From positions 1 through 37,641 of the forward strand of contig JAICKN010000007.1 of the NCBI GenBank assembly GCA_025927855.1: a stretch of 37,641 nt of DNA. Reading direction: 5' to 3'. A program made the translations under genes and the position numbers. Positions within the stretch are counted from its first letter, which is position 1; every line of letters begins with the position of its first letter. The notes below the pieces were generated by a model. The model saw only the letters and a list, made by a program, of their open reading frames with translations. It did no database searches and had not been told where the DNA came from. Origin of the DNA: Terriglobales bacterium (GTDB taxonomy: Bacteria > Acidobacteriota > Terriglobia > Terriglobales > Acidobacteriaceae). This document shows positions 18,088 to 27,248 of this stretch, piece after piece.

Positions 18088-18782
18088 TGCACATGCAGGG
18101 TCACGATAGTGCCATGCCGGCTCCCGCCAATAAGCGATCCGCAGAGGGATCGAAAGCGCCCGGCGCGGCGGAAGTCTCGTTCAACGGCTGCCTCACCCTC
18201 ACTGCTGAAGGCAGGGCGATGCTGAACGTGTTCCAGTCGCGCAAAGTCTATCGCCTCGAAGCGCAACCGCTCCTGTTCTCGCAAAACGCAAACCGCATGG
18301 TGCATGTTACCGGATACCTCGGCAGCGTACTGGCAGTGGAAGACCCGCGTGTGCCGAGCTTCGTGGTCAGCAGGCTTGATCCCATTGTTCCGAACTGCAG
18401 CGGAAAAATCACCAGCGCGCAGATTCAACAGGCGGTGATGAAACAGACGGCGGTCACACAGGGCGTCGTGAATATGGGCGATTTGAGCTTCACTCCGCAG
18501 ACCATCATCTTGAATGCAGGGCAGAGAGTGGTTTGGAGAAATACATCGTCGGTCACGCATAACGTGATCGGCGATCCAAGTCAGGCTGTCAATAGAGTGG
18601 ACGTTAAGTTGCCGTCCGGCAGCCGCCCCTTCGGGTCCGGATACCTGCAGCCCGGGCAATCATTCAGCCGCGTGTTTGATGTCCCCGGCACTTACCAATA
18701 CGTCTGCACGTTACACGAAAACCTCGGTATGAAGGGCGTGATCATCGTCAAAGCTCCACAAATATTGCGGGCAGAAAAATAA
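17886..18782 (+). CDS. C-terminal extension of the nitrite reductase in the -1 frame: Met/His-rich linker plus plastocyanin-like cupredoxin
   Basis: Open from 17886 to the stop at 18782. Reads SNTESNAAGSMPMPGGNNTVQAGNMEMPGMMHMQGHDS.. and ends with type-1 Cu pattern VTHNV...YVCTLHENLGMKG. The track ORF starts at 18027 only because of an internal ATG. Confidence 0.7.
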   Translation, partial: RDRSGKRISHARRTNNSARRLAKQQAWVSGITSGDDKSNTESNAAGSMPMPGGNNTVQAGNMEMPGMMHMQGHDSAMPAPANKRSAEGSKAPGAAEVSFNGCLTLTAEGRAMLNVFQSRKVYRLEAQPLLFSQNANRMVHVTGYLGSVLAVEDPRVPSFVVSRLDPIVPNCSGKITSAQIQQAVMKQTAVTQGVVNMGDLSFTPQTIILNAGQRVVWRNTSSVTHNVIGDPSQAVNRVDVKLPSGSRPFGSGYLQPGQSFSRVFDVPGTYQYVCTLHENLGMKGVIIVKAPQILRAEK

Positions 18783-18796
18783 ATTGCGGGCGAAAA

Positions 18797-18828
18797 AAGA
18801 GGAGTGGAGCGAAAGCTCCACCCCTCTT
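18797..18828. terminator. Strong hairpin terminator after the nirK/cupredoxin gene
   Basis: AAGAGG-A-GTGGAGC-GAAA-GCTCCAC-C-CCTCTT; 13 paired bases with one A/C mismatch and GAAA loop; A-rich before and T-rich after. Confidence 0.75.
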
Positions 18829-18863
18829 AGTTCTTGCGTGGAACTACTAGTTACTCCTGAAAG

Positions 18864-19343
18864 CTAGTTCGTATGCAGGTCCACAAGTGTAACGTGTTGA
18901 GTGTCTTTTACCTTGTCACTGTCGAGCGGTTTTAATTTCTGAATTTCGTAAGAACCCTGTTCCGGCACTACGGCAATCAGGCGGCCATGGCCCTTCATAA
19001 ATCCGGTGGCGATTTCCAGGCGAATATAATATTTCTCGCCAGCCTTGAGATCGAGCGCGATCCCGGCCTGCTTGTCATTGGAATGGAACAAGTATTTGCC
19101 CGGGGCGAGTGTGACCACGAAATACCGACCGTTTTCCATGCGGGCGAGTTCAGTATCATCGCAATACACGGAAGGGGAGAGTGCCTTTCCCACAAACTGC
19201 TTGTAGCGATAGACGTAGACAGTGGCCTGGGAATTCGTGCCCTGGGCGGCCGAGCTCACTTCGGTTGACGGTGTTCCCTGCGCAAGCGCCACTGAAATGA
19301 AGAGCATGACGCACGCAACAGCATAGCCAAAACGCGATTTCAT
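18864..19343 (-). CDS. DUF2846-like secreted/lipoprotein-type protein
   Basis: Signal peptide; 'VYVYRYKQFVGKALSPSVYCDDTELARMENGRYFVVTLAPGKYLF' resembles DUF2846. Confidence 0.6.
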   Translation of the reverse strand: MKSRFGYAVACVMLFISVALAQGTPSTEVSSAAQGTNSQATVYVYRYKQFVGKALSPSVYCDDTELARMENGRYFVVTLAPGKYLFHSNDKQAGIALDLKAGEKYYIRLEIATGFMKGHGRLIAVVPEQGSYEIQKLKPLDSDKVKDTQHVTLVDLHTN

Positions 19344-19643
19344 TTATTTTCTCCTTAAAAAAAACTAAATGAGAAATAACAGCGGGCACCATTCAACAAA
19401 AGATTACCGAAGTCATTTCTAAACGGCTGGGTGCACACGTGCGTCACCAATTGTGAGTCCTCAGATTCCCGTGTTATTTCGTCAACTGTGGCAGGTCGCC
19501 CCTGGCAAGTACAAAGAAATGAGAAAACGGCAGAGTGAATTCCCTCATCCCAGTTAAGTCACACACCGGTGAGGGGTTGTGCGCCAGGTGCTTGATCGTC
19601 AAAACGAGCCCCAAAAAGGCTATTTCAAAAGAGGAGTGTGGTC

Positions 19644-20186
19644 ATGTCCCAAATTCTATCTACAAGATCAGCGCGCTGTTGCTCGGCATTCTTGAGCGCA
19701 GGCGCTCTCGTAGTGCTGCTCGTAGCAGGCACCAATGCCATGGCAGCCGATGTCAATTCCCTTTTCCAGCAGGCACGAGTCACGGCCAGGCAACTGGACA
19801 GAGATGCCGCTACCCTCGAAAGCTATACGAAATCCAATCTGGCATGGAAGACCCATAGCGCTCAGATTACAGAGATCAAAGAACACATCAACAAAGCGGG
19901 AACCATCTTGTCCCAGTTGCACGCGGCGCGCGAAGATGCGCAACCGTGGCAACAGGATGGCATTGACGCGATTACCCCGACACTCAAGGAGTTGGCTTCT
20001 AACACGGAGGCAGCCATCAACCACTTAAATGACAATCCTAAGCGGCTAAAGGACCCCGACTACCTGCAATACGTTAGGTCAAATGCAGCGTTGGCGCACG
20101 AATTGGCTACCGCTCTGGACAATATAGTTGAGTTTGAAAACACGAAGACCAAGATGGAGCAGTTGGAAACAAAATTGGGAAAGTAA
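19644..20186 (+). CDS. Secreted helical protein of unknown function
   Basis: Signal peptide followed by a ~140-aa helical region; no recognised family. Start could be ATG 19638 or 19644. Confidence 0.6.
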   Translation: MSQILSTRSARCCSAFLSAGALVVLLVAGTNAMAADVNSLFQQARVTARQLDRDAATLESYTKSNLAWKTHSAQITEIKEHINKAGTILSQLHAAREDAQPWQQDGIDAITPTLKELASNTEAAINHLNDNPKRLKDPDYLQYVRSNAALAHELATALDNIVEFENTKTKMEQLETKLGK

Positions 20187-20216
20187 TAACCGACGTTTAT
20201 GGCGCTCCTGCCGGGC

Positions 20217-20247
20217 CCCACATCTCACCGGTTTTGTGAGATGTGGG
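20217..20247. repeat. Perfect 12-bp-stem palindrome in intergenic DNA
   Basis: CCCACATCTCAC-CGGTTTT-GTGAGATGTGGG; no T-tract downstream on the plus strand. Confidence 0.7.
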
Positions 20248-20338
20248 ATAAGGATGATCAGAATGACCGAAGCCCGTATCTCGCAAAATTGGCGAGCCTT
20301 GGGGCATTTATCAGGCGAATTGGGAGACAGACTGCAAA

Positions 20339-21766
20339 CTATGGTGCGGTAAGGTGGAAACGGCTATCCGCTTCCGCCGCCCAAGCCCGCAAAATCTCCT
20401 GGAAATCAGGGTCTGATTGAAAAGGCTGGAATTCCGGCGCATTGAGCGCCAAGACATCGTGATAGCCATCTGACGATGCCTGCTTTAATTCAGCGAGCAT
20501 GTGCTTTTTGTCGGAAGTGATTGCATACACACATGCGCGCTGAAAGTAAGCCCAACCGGGATTGTCCGATCCGGACACTGCCAGATCGAAGAACTGAAGT
20601 GCAATGTCATATTTCTTTTGGGATATGGCGAACTGGCCTCCCTCAAATGCCTCTACAACCAGCCCACTCAATGCGCGGCGAGTAGGAATCAAGCGCGGAT
20701 CCTTTCCCGCCCCGCTGGCCTGCGTTTGCCGCAACAGGACTGCAAGGTTACTTCGCAATGCCATAAAATCTTCCGGGGATAGGTTGCCCGCGGCGAGATC
20801 CTGCATTTGCTGGGATGGTCGCAAGATGATTCGGCGCTGATTCTCAGCAACAGCCGTTTCCTGTTTCCGGGCGTTGTTGAGACGTTTGTCGGCGACGAGG
20901 TCTTTGACCTCTTTTTGTGCAACCGCAGTGTCGGTCAAGCCGGAGAAATCTTTCACCGTGAACTGATACTCGCGGAATGCCGTCAGGAAATCGTTTTGCG
21001 CCAGCAAATGGCTGGCTCTTTGCATTGCAGTATCATAGAGTTCTTTGACTCGCGCGTTGTCGGCCTTGAGGGAGCCAGCGCGTATGGCTTGCAGATCCAT
21101 CCAGTTCAAGGCCTCCTGCCAGACATCCGGAGGCGCCCACCCATGGGTACCTTCGAAGGGGCGAATCCGAAACTGCATTCCACTTTCTTCGAGTTCGCTG
21201 CGCAGATCGAAAAATTCCAAAAAATTGAAATCAGCGTCGCCCACCGCGGCGAAGTACGCAAACTTAAGCGAACCGGAAGGTTTCATTCCGTGGGGAAATC
21301 CGGCAGCATTGGCCATCACGCCTGCGACACAACCCTTGCAGGAGATTGCAAACGCTACCGCGAGACGCGCCCCTCCTGACATTCCCGCAAAGTAGCGGCG
21401 GCGCTCATTGATGGAGAACCTTCGTTGCGTATCGTCCCAAATTGCCCGCAGCGCCTGGGTTGAAACAGCCTCTTCTCCATTACGCGAGTTGTTGGAAGCT
21501 GCAACGATGTAGCCGGATTTCTCAGCGGCCCCGCGGATAGCTTCAACCGCAATTTGCCCGCGTGCGCCCGGATCGAATGCGTAGATGATGGGCCAGCTTT
21601 TGCCAGCCGAATATGTAGCGGGCAAGTAGAGTGCGTAGCTCTGTTGCGGATTGCCGGCACAGATAACTTTCGAAATGACCGTGCCTGAAGAGAGATGACC
21701 GGTATCTTGCGCGCTGGCAACGGCAAAGCAGAGAAGACAGCACGTGGCGGCCAGAATTTTTCCCAT
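20339..21766 (-). CDS. Secreted alpha/beta hydrolase (esterase/depolymerase-like) with helical C-terminal region
   Basis: GMSGG nucleophile elbow in 'RRRYFAGMSGGARLAVAFA'; 'YALYLPATYSAGKSWPIIYAFDPGARG'; signal peptide from ATG at 21766. Confidence 0.75.
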   Translation of the reverse strand: MGKILAATCCLLCFAVASAQDTGHLSSGTVISKVICAGNPQQSYALYLPATYSAGKSWPIIYAFDPGARGQIAVEAIRGAAEKSGYIVAASNNSRNGEEAVSTQALRAIWDDTQRRFSINERRRYFAGMSGGARLAVAFAISCKGCVAGVMANAAGFPHGMKPSGSLKFAYFAAVGDADFNFLEFFDLRSELEESGMQFRIRPFEGTHGWAPPDVWQEALNWMDLQAIRAGSLKADNARVKELYDTAMQRASHLLAQNDFLTAFREYQFTVKDFSGLTDTAVAQKEVKDLVADKRLNNARKQETAVAENQRRIILRPSQQMQDLAAGNLSPEDFMALRSNLAVLLRQTQASGAGKDPRLIPTRRALSGLVVEAFEGGQFAISQKKYDIALQFFDLAVSGSDNPGWAYFQRACVYAITSDKKHMLAELKQASSDGYHDVLALNAPEFQPFQSDPDFQEILRAWAAEADSRFHLTAP

Positions 21767-21880
21767 GTTTAACGATAGACAGTACCACACCGGCAGAGCA
21801 ACTCCGATGCGTTTTTGGCGCGCGGAGATCCGCTTAAAATCTCGCGAGAAAAGGCGCAAGCATGCGGCACCGATTATTTT

Positions 21881-22591
21881 TTACCGATTGCAACTGGCGG
21901 AAAAAGCACCTGGTTTGTTTGCAGCCGCTGCGGCAAAGAAGGATTGAGCGATCGAGGACGTTTCCTGAAGAAAATCTTTTAGCGCCGCCGGTTTTATCTC
22001 GGAAGAGTAGCGATAGACCACCAATTTATTGCCTGCTCCCTCAATCTGCCATGGCTTTTTGCTGTTCAGCTGTTTCACAAAAGAAATGAGAGGTTCGCTG
22101 AACAGGCCTTTGATTTTCTCGCGGTCCTCTCCGCGAACGGAATAGTGATGCAGAAACTCTTTGTCGGATGTGACTTCCACATTCTGATGGCCTACGGCGG
22201 CAAGAATTTTTCCTGCCAGCCCTCCCGGCCCGAGCGCGAAAACCGGAAAGTCCACGTTATGCGTATAAACGGCAACCGTTTGTAGCGTGACCGATGTATT
22301 TTGCGCACTGCCGGTGGAATGCGAGTAGTCGAATATCTCAACATCCATCCCGGCGTAGTTGCCGGTCATTACGTTTTTGAAGCCGGCTGACGCTTTGATA
22401 AAAAATGGGGCGGCAATTTCAGACGCTGAGAGTGCGCCGCTCCAATGGCTAAATGTGAAGCCCAGTAGCTGCGCTTCCGTTTCCATTTGTTGGCTTCGGT
22501 TTTTATTGCGGAAGATGCCTGTGACTACGCTGATGACAAAAAGGCCGAACATTACGAACGGCATCAGCAACATGAAACTGCGGATAGGCAT
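21881..22591 (-). CDS. Conserved-looking hypothetical membrane-anchored protein
   Basis: N-terminal TM helix 'FMLLMPFVMFGLFVISVVTGIF' and a soluble domain; no confident family. Confidence 0.55.
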   Translation of the reverse strand: MPIRSFMLLMPFVMFGLFVISVVTGIFRNKNRSQQMETEAQLLGFTFSHWSGALSASEIAAPFFIKASAGFKNVMTGNYAGMDVEIFDYSHSTGSAQNTSVTLQTVAVYTHNVDFPVFALGPGGLAGKILAAVGHQNVEVTSDKEFLHHYSVRGEDREKIKGLFSEPLISFVKQLNSKKPWQIEGAGNKLVVYRYSSEIKPAALKDFLQETSSIAQSFFAAAAANKPGAFSASCNR

Positions 22592-22849
22592 GGGTTGATG
22601 CTAGCGAGCTGTGGGAAGTGGGGCAAGGTTACCTCCGTTTTTGCGAAGGAGGAAGCCGGACAAAGAGGTCTACTAGCTACACCTGACGGACACGATGTTG
22701 ATAATCAGCAGGTAGATTTGCCGGGATGCCCTATTTGGTGGGATGTCGGATTGGGACATTCGCAAGCTCTTAACTGATCTAGCGTGTCGCAAAAACGACG
22801 AGATATGGGCACCCCCGAATTTCTCTAAGTCAATTTAAGGGCACTGGGA

Positions 22850-24364
22850 TCAGTGCGCCAAACTTGCCTGTAACGTCTTCGGCAGTTCATCTCCGCGGAA
22901 ATATTTTCCGGCAGAAGCTTTCATCTCCGGCATGGCGATGTAGGGCTTGCTGTAGTCATTGGCGGCATTCCAGAAGAGAAAGCCGATACCGCCTTTTTCT
23001 TTAGCAGTCAGCACCTGGATTTTTATGTACTCGGGCGAATACGTCTTGGTGCGCCAGTGGAAGGCTTGCAGCCAGGGCCGGATGGTTACGCCACTGCCTG
23101 CAGTGATTTTTTCGAAGCGTTCCATGGACTCGCCGATAAAGTGGGCAGGCTCGTCTCCGGGATGCGCGATTCCATCCATGCCGAAAAAGTGCGAAGGATA
23201 GATCATGGGCGAAATTACATCGCTATACCTCGCCATGCTCACAATGTCCTGACCGGTATGGGAAAGATCTACGGGACGCTGCCAGGCCATCACGCCAAAT
23301 ACGTCAAGCGAGAGAAGAACACCGGTCGGGTGAATTTGGGCATAGGCATTTTTCAGGAAATTCGTAATTACATCCGAACGGTGCCAGGCGGGATGCTCGG
23401 TCTGGAAGAGAAACGTGGCATCTTTCTGGTCGCCTTCCGCCGGAAAGCGCACGTAATCAAACTGCACTTCGTCTACTCCGGCTTCGGCTGCCTTTTTGGC
23501 TAAAGCAATGTCATATTCCTGCACTTTGGGCTGCGAAGGATCGGTCCAAACTAATTTGCCGTTTTCCTTCCACGGCAAACCAGTCTTATGTGATTTCACA
23601 GCCAGCTCGGGATGGGCTTTCACCAAGCGCTCATCGCGGAAGATTGCCACGCGGGCAATGGCGTGCAGGTTCTGCGAATGCAGGAAGGCAACGAACTTCG
23701 GCAGATCGTAAAAATCTACGCGGTGCGGCCCAAGTAATGGATGCTCGAACGGAATATTTACGCTGCCGTCGCTGTCTTTAATGTCGAACACAACCGCGTT
23801 GCCGCCGACCTCGCGCCAATGCTTAATAATGCTGATTCCATGGTCGCTTGCTGCCATCAAACCGGTTAGGTAGATTGCACGCACTTCAAAGTCTTTGGGC
23901 ACGGGAATGGTTTTGGCGGTAACGGGAGCAGTCAGAATTCCGGGGACTGTGATCTGCTGGCCAGCTTTAAAAAATGTGCCCTGATAATTGCCATTCGCCT
24001 GGCGAATCGCCGTGGCCAGCTCTGAAGAAGTTAAATAAGAAGTCTGCGGCAGAAAATGACGCGCCACTCCAATCACGCTTTCTCCGCGTTTGGTTGTGTA
24101 AATTTCAGTTCCCGGAAGCTTGCCAGCCGGAAGCGGAGCAGCTTGCGAGGAAGCTGTGGAAATCGTAGCGCTGGCGGTGGTTATCAGGTGCGCGGATTTG
24201 GGCCTTTCCGAAGCCGTTGCGGAAACTGCAAATGCAAGATGCCACGCGAGATATCCCGCGCACAAAAAGCCGCCGAGAGCGATAAAAATCCAACGAAGAC
24301 GGGTCAAAGGTTCTCCTATTATTGAACAAGTCTGTGCTGCCATGCTAGCTTTCCAGCAATCCAA
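22850..24364 (-). CDS. LysM-containing DUF4015-type putative glycoside hydrolase
   Basis: LysM-like 'IYTTKRGESVIGVARHFLPQTSYLTSSELATAIRQANGNYQGTFFKAGQQITVPG'; TIM-barrel-like 'DEVQFDYVRFPAEGDQ', 'VLLSLDVFGVMAWQ', 'ISPMIYPSHF'. Confidence 0.78.
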   Translation of the reverse strand: MDCWKASMAAQTCSIIGEPLTRLRWIFIALGGFLCAGYLAWHLAFAVSATASERPKSAHLITTASATISTASSQAAPLPAGKLPGTEIYTTKRGESVIGVARHFLPQTSYLTSSELATAIRQANGNYQGTFFKAGQQITVPGILTAPVTAKTIPVPKDFEVRAIYLTGLMAASDHGISIIKHWREVGGNAVVFDIKDSDGSVNIPFEHPLLGPHRVDFYDLPKFVAFLHSQNLHAIARVAIFRDERLVKAHPELAVKSHKTGLPWKENGKLVWTDPSQPKVQEYDIALAKKAAEAGVDEVQFDYVRFPAEGDQKDATFLFQTEHPAWHRSDVITNFLKNAYAQIHPTGVLLSLDVFGVMAWQRPVDLSHTGQDIVSMARYSDVISPMIYPSHFFGMDGIAHPGDEPAHFIGESMERFEKITAGSGVTIRPWLQAFHWRTKTYSPEYIKIQVLTAKEKGGIGFLFWNAANDYSKPYIAMPEMKASAGKYFRGDELPKTLQASLAH

Positions 24365-24686
24365 GGTGCCAGTTACGTCAGGTCATTGCCGGATTGGAGT
24401 ACTGGCTTCTCGAAGCCAAAGATGTTTCCAGCATGCGCAAAGAATTTCTCTTTACAGTATTTCCCGTGAATATGTAAGTAGCTCCTTATGGGCAGCGAGA
24501 GCATCTAACTTCTGTAGAAAGAGAATGATGGGTAGTAACCCCAGGATGGCGAGCCACTTGCACTATGGTACGTGTTCCAATTGACAAGGGGAGATCAACC
24601 AGTCCCCCCGGCGCGGCAGGAGTTAGAGACTCGCTCCCCAGGAAGCCAGCGAGGCCCAGAAAGGGAATAAAAGGGCCAAAGACCCT

Positions 24687-25850
24687 ATGAAAAACGTCCT
24701 TAATACCGTCCTCGACCCCAATCGCAGGGGTAATGATGCCAAAGAGTTTGATAACGCGCTTCGTCGCAGAATTGTGGGCCAGGACCAGGCCATCGAAAAA
24801 GTGGCCGAAATTTACCAGATGTTTCTGGCTGGTTTGAATCCTCCGGGGAGGCCTGTCGGCAATCTACTGTTCCTTGGGCCGACAGGTTCGGGAAAGACCC
24901 GGGTGGTTGAGTCAATTGCCGAGGCACTCTTCGGCGACGCGCGCGCTTGCATAAAAATTGACTGCGCTGAGTTCCAGCATTCGCATGAGATCGCGAAGTT
25001 GATTGGTTCGCCCCCGGGCTACTTGGGGCACCGTGAAACTCATCCCCTGCTTACGCAGGAAGCGCTGAACCAGTGGCACACCGACAAACTGAAGCTTTCC
25101 ATTTTGCTGTTCGATGAAATTGAAAAAGCTTCGGATGCGCTGTGGCAATTACTGCTTGGAATTCTGGACAAAGCTACATTGACGCTGGGCGATAACCGCA
25201 GGGTTGATCTCTCGCAATGCATCATCATTATGACCTCAAACCTGGGCGCCGGAGAGATGAGCACCATGGTGGATGGCGGCATGGGATTCGCCCAGAAGGT
25301 CATAGAAATTGACGCATCGCTCGACGAGAAAATTAACCGCACCGCGGTGGATGCAGCCCGGCGGAAATTCACGCCGGAATTCATGAACCGCATAGATAAG
25401 GTCGTGGTCTTCCGCACGCTACGGCCGGAGCACCTGCAACAGATTTTAGAAATTGAGTTAGGCATGGTGCAGCAGCGGATTTTGATGGCCTCCGCCGCCA
25501 ACCAATTTGTTTTTAACTGCACAAACAAAGTAAAAAGCTTTTTGCTGCACGAGGGAACTGATCCGAAATATGGCGCGAGACATCTGAAGCGCGCCATTGA
25601 GCGGCACCTGGTCTTTCCTTTGGCGAACTTGGTCGCAACCGGGCAGGTAAAACTGGGGGATTTCATTCGCGTTGATATGAACCCCGAGGGCAAACTGATG
25701 TTTGTGAAGGAAGCCGAAGGCGCGATGGTGCCATCGTTGCTGGAACGTTACGGTGCTGCTGCGAACAGCGGACCGCTTTCAGCGCGGGCGACACGCTCTA
25801 TCCCGCTGCGCCGTGAGTTCGGCGCTACGGGAACGACCGACGGCAAATAA
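24687..25850 (+). CDS. Stand-alone Clp-type AAA+ ATPase (ClpA/ClpB D2-like)
   Basis: Walker A GPTGSGKT, pore loop GSPPGYLGH, Walker B ILLFDEIEKA, sensor 'IIIMTSNLGAGEM', 'FTPEFMNRIDKVVVF', C-terminal ClpB_D2-small-like 'DPKYGARHLKRAIERHLVFPLANL'. Confidence 0.88.
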   Translation: MKNVLNTVLDPNRRGNDAKEFDNALRRRIVGQDQAIEKVAEIYQMFLAGLNPPGRPVGNLLFLGPTGSGKTRVVESIAEALFGDARACIKIDCAEFQHSHEIAKLIGSPPGYLGHRETHPLLTQEALNQWHTDKLKLSILLFDEIEKASDALWQLLLGILDKATLTLGDNRRVDLSQCIIIMTSNLGAGEMSTMVDGGMGFAQKVIEIDASLDEKINRTAVDAARRKFTPEFMNRIDKVVVFRTLRPEHLQQILEIELGMVQQRILMASAANQFVFNCTNKVKSFLLHEGTDPKYGARHLKRAIERHLVFPLANLVATGQVKLGDFIRVDMNPEGKLMFVKEAEGAMVPSLLERYGAAANSGPLSARATRSIPLRREFGATGTTDGK

Positions 25851-25898
25851 GTTAGAAGAAAAGCTAATTCGGCAAAAAATCTGGATTAGCAAAATAAG

Positions 25899-25935
25899 GG
25901 CTTGCACGCTAAAAACTGAGCATGCAAGCCTTTTT
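25899..25935. terminator. Rho-independent terminator between convergent genes
   Basis: GGCTTGCA...TGCAAGCC followed by TTTTT. Confidence 0.8.
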
Positions 25936-25980
25936 GATTTCTATTTTCTGTTTATTCCGTACCGCCCGGATTCGGTAACT

Positions 25981-27042
25981 TCAGTCCAGCAAAGACCATT
26001 TATCTTTCGGCAGTTCCTGCTTGATCATCTCGGCCTTCTGGAAACCATCTTTGATGACGGTTTGCTTCACGTTGTCCCTGGTCACCACAATAGAATCCAG
26101 CAGAATGGCCTGAATTTCCGCTGTGCCATTAGAAACGGTTCGGTGGGTATCGAATTTCTCTCCGCGAGCTAAAGCCACTGCCGCCTCCGCCGCCCGGTCG
26201 GCGGCGAGTGAAATCGGCTTATAGATGGTCATAGTCTGCGATCCCTCAAGGATCTTAACGATGCCTGCGAGGTCCGCGTCCTGTCCGGAAACCAACACCT
26301 TGCCGGCAAGATTATGCTCCTGCAACGCCTGGATTGCTCCTCCCGCAGTTCCGTCATTGGCAGCGACCACGGCGGCAATATCATTTCCATTGCTGGCGAT
26401 GGCCGAAGTCATGTGCATATAAGCCTCCGTCGGAGACCAGTCGGCGGACCAGCTATCAGCTACGATTTTAATATCTCCACGCTCTACCAGCGGCTTTAGA
26501 ACGCTCATCTGGCCCTCGTGCGTGAGTTTGGCGTTGAGATCATTGGGAGAGCCTTCGATAAGGACATAATTCCCTTTGGGAGCGCGTTGCGCCAGCGTGG
26601 CTGCCTGGCGCGCCCCTATAGAAAAGCTGTCAAAACCTACAAATAAATCCACATCTTTGGTATTGCGGATCAGCCGGTCATAGCAGAGGACAGGGACTTT
26701 TTTAGCCTTCGCGGCCTCGACGATTCGTGAAGCTGTATCGGTATTGTGGGCCACAACAACCAGCACTTGTATGCCGGAGCGCAGAAGCTTCTGCGATTGC
26801 TGATATTGAAGATCGGCATCGCCGCCTGCTGTTTCCACCAGAACGGTTGCCCCCAGTTCGCGGGCACGTTTTTGGAACTCGGCAACGTCGGTTTGCCAGC
26901 GCTCGATCTTTAATGATTCCAGTGAGTATCCGATTTTTACCGGAGCATTGGCAGCATGGCTGGACTGCTGGGCAAAAAGCGGCGCTCCGGCAAAGAGAAG
27001 AAGGCCAACTAAAATTGAAATTCTGCGAATGGCAAAGTGCAT
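25981..27042 (-). CDS. Periplasmic sugar-binding protein (XylF/RbsB-like)
   Basis: Signal peptide from ATG 27042; 'VKIGYSLESLKIERWQTDVAEF', 'VLVVVAHNTDTASRIVEAAKAKKVPVLCYDRLI', 'AVVAANDGTAGGAIQAL', 'KVLVSGQDADLAG'. Confidence 0.85.
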   Translation of the reverse strand: MHFAIRRISILVGLLLFAGAPLFAQQSSHAANAPVKIGYSLESLKIERWQTDVAEFQKRARELGATVLVETAGGDADLQYQQSQKLLRSGIQVLVVVAHNTDTASRIVEAAKAKKVPVLCYDRLIRNTKDVDLFVGFDSFSIGARQAATLAQRAPKGNYVLIEGSPNDLNAKLTHEGQMSVLKPLVERGDIKIVADSWSADWSPTEAYMHMTSAIASNGNDIAAVVAANDGTAGGAIQALQEHNLAGKVLVSGQDADLAGIVKILEGSQTMTIYKPISLAADRAAEAAVALARGEKFDTHRTVSNGTAEIQAILLDSIVVTRDNVKQTVIKDGFQKAEMIKQELPKDKWSLLD

Positions 27043-27248
27043 CAAATCCCCCAAGCGAAAGAGCTGGAGCCGTTCACGATATTGAACTATGGATAAACCT
27101 GGAGCATTTTGAATGACTTGGCAAACTATAATCAAGAATCGAATGTACTTCGCGGCGCACCAAGGTAACGCTTGACACAAGGGTTGCACGGAATCGTCGC
27201 TGGATGCCGCCGGCGCCACGTGGAACTTCTAGTGACGGAAGAGGCAAT

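Noticed and set aside
17721-18659. 312-aa minus-strand ORF
   Set aside because: Antisense shadow of the nirK/cupredoxin region.
19535-19858. 107-aa ORF upstream of and overlapping the secreted helical protein
   Set aside because: Overlaps a better ORF with a signal peptide; Arg/Ser-rich tail is typical of out-of-frame translation.
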